Positions 63,831-64,000 of a DNA stretch of 64,000 nt are shown in pieces. Positions within the stretch are counted from its first letter, which is position 1; every line of letters begins with the position of its first letter. This DNA comes from Dromiciops gliroides (Eukaryota > Chordata > Mammalia > Microbiotheria > Microbiotheriidae). The stretch spans positions 168,142,903 through 168,206,902 of the forward strand of contig NC_057866.1 of the NCBI RefSeq assembly GCF_019393635.1. The letters run 5' to 3'. A program made the translations under genes and the position numbers. Below the pieces are notes generated by a model that was not told the origin of the DNA, made no database searches, and saw only the letters and a list, made by a program, of their open reading frames with translations.

Positions 63831-63869
63831 CATCCCTGAAGATGCTTACACCCTCACTGGGGATTTAAT

Positions 63870-64000
63870 ACATACATCTTCAATCAATCAATTAGCAAGC
63901 ATTTATTAAACACCACTAAGCGCAAGATATTATATCTGGGGATCCAAGATCCTTATGGATCTTACATTTTACAGAAGACCACATGTGCATACATCAGTAT
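63870..64000 (-). repeat. LINE-2 3' end, cut by the window edge
   Basis: caatcaatcaattagcaagc, atttattaaacaccactaagc, tctggggatccaagatcc and tatggatcttacattttacag. Confidence 0.8.

Noticed and set aside
1-64000. A search for a CRISPR array, operon, prophage or other prokaryote-type system.
   Set aside because: The sequence is vertebrate throughout (SINE/LINE content, microsatellites, CpG depletion); no spaced palindromic repeats or coding clusters exist.

Overview
The window looks like ordinary, repeat-dense intergenic or intronic DNA of a marsupial. The evidence is the repeats: about 35 copies of a short tRNA-type CORE-SINE whose sense strand begins GGGGCAGCTAGGTGG, longer relatives ending in a (GTT)n-type tail (WALLSI/MAR-like), many MIR and LINE-2/CR1 relics, and L1 3' ends with the marsupial L1 ORF2 C-terminus. 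The abundance of WSINE1-like copies hints at an Australasian marsupial, but I cannot exclude an American opossum from sequence alone. I found no convincing host exon, rRNA or tRNA gene, CpG island or CRISPR array. The open frames I examined are repeat translations, low-complexity sequence or short unsupported frames.

The short SINE has two 3' ends, called here type A (ends CCTCATTGCCC then A-rich) and type B (ends CCAATTGCCTCA then A-rich). Both occur in roughly equal number with 10-17 bp target-site duplications (TSDs), as expected for L1-driven insertion.

Layout. 1-9 kb: MIR and SINE clusters, a small L1 3' end, and a solo retroviral LTR inside a WALLSI-type SINE. 9-19 kb: more unique sequence, a hAT-like DNA transposon split by an L1 and a SINE (12.7-14.0 kb), a candidate regulatory block near 15.0-15.6 kb, and an AT-rich hAT-like element. 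19.7-28.2 kb: one antisense LINE-2 unit, recognisable from its 3' end through reverse transcriptase to endonuclease, broken up by a 28-bp minisatellite, a 4-kb HAL1-type L1 carrying three SINEs, a MIR, another SINE and a second LTR. 28-43 kb: L1 3' ends, SINE pairs and L2 relics. 43.4-47.3 kb: the longest SINE-free stretch. 47.1-49.9 kb: a sense LINE-2 with three SINEs and a small DNA transposon. 50-64 kb: L2, MIR and WALLSI copies, a long compound purine tract, a G-rich tract and several microsatellites.

No gene set works together here. What can be read is a layered insertion history: LINE-2, CR1/L3 and MIR oldest, then WALLSI, DNA transposons, L1/HAL1 and LTRs, then the short SINEs. Family names are from memory of consensus sequences and were not checked against a repeat library.
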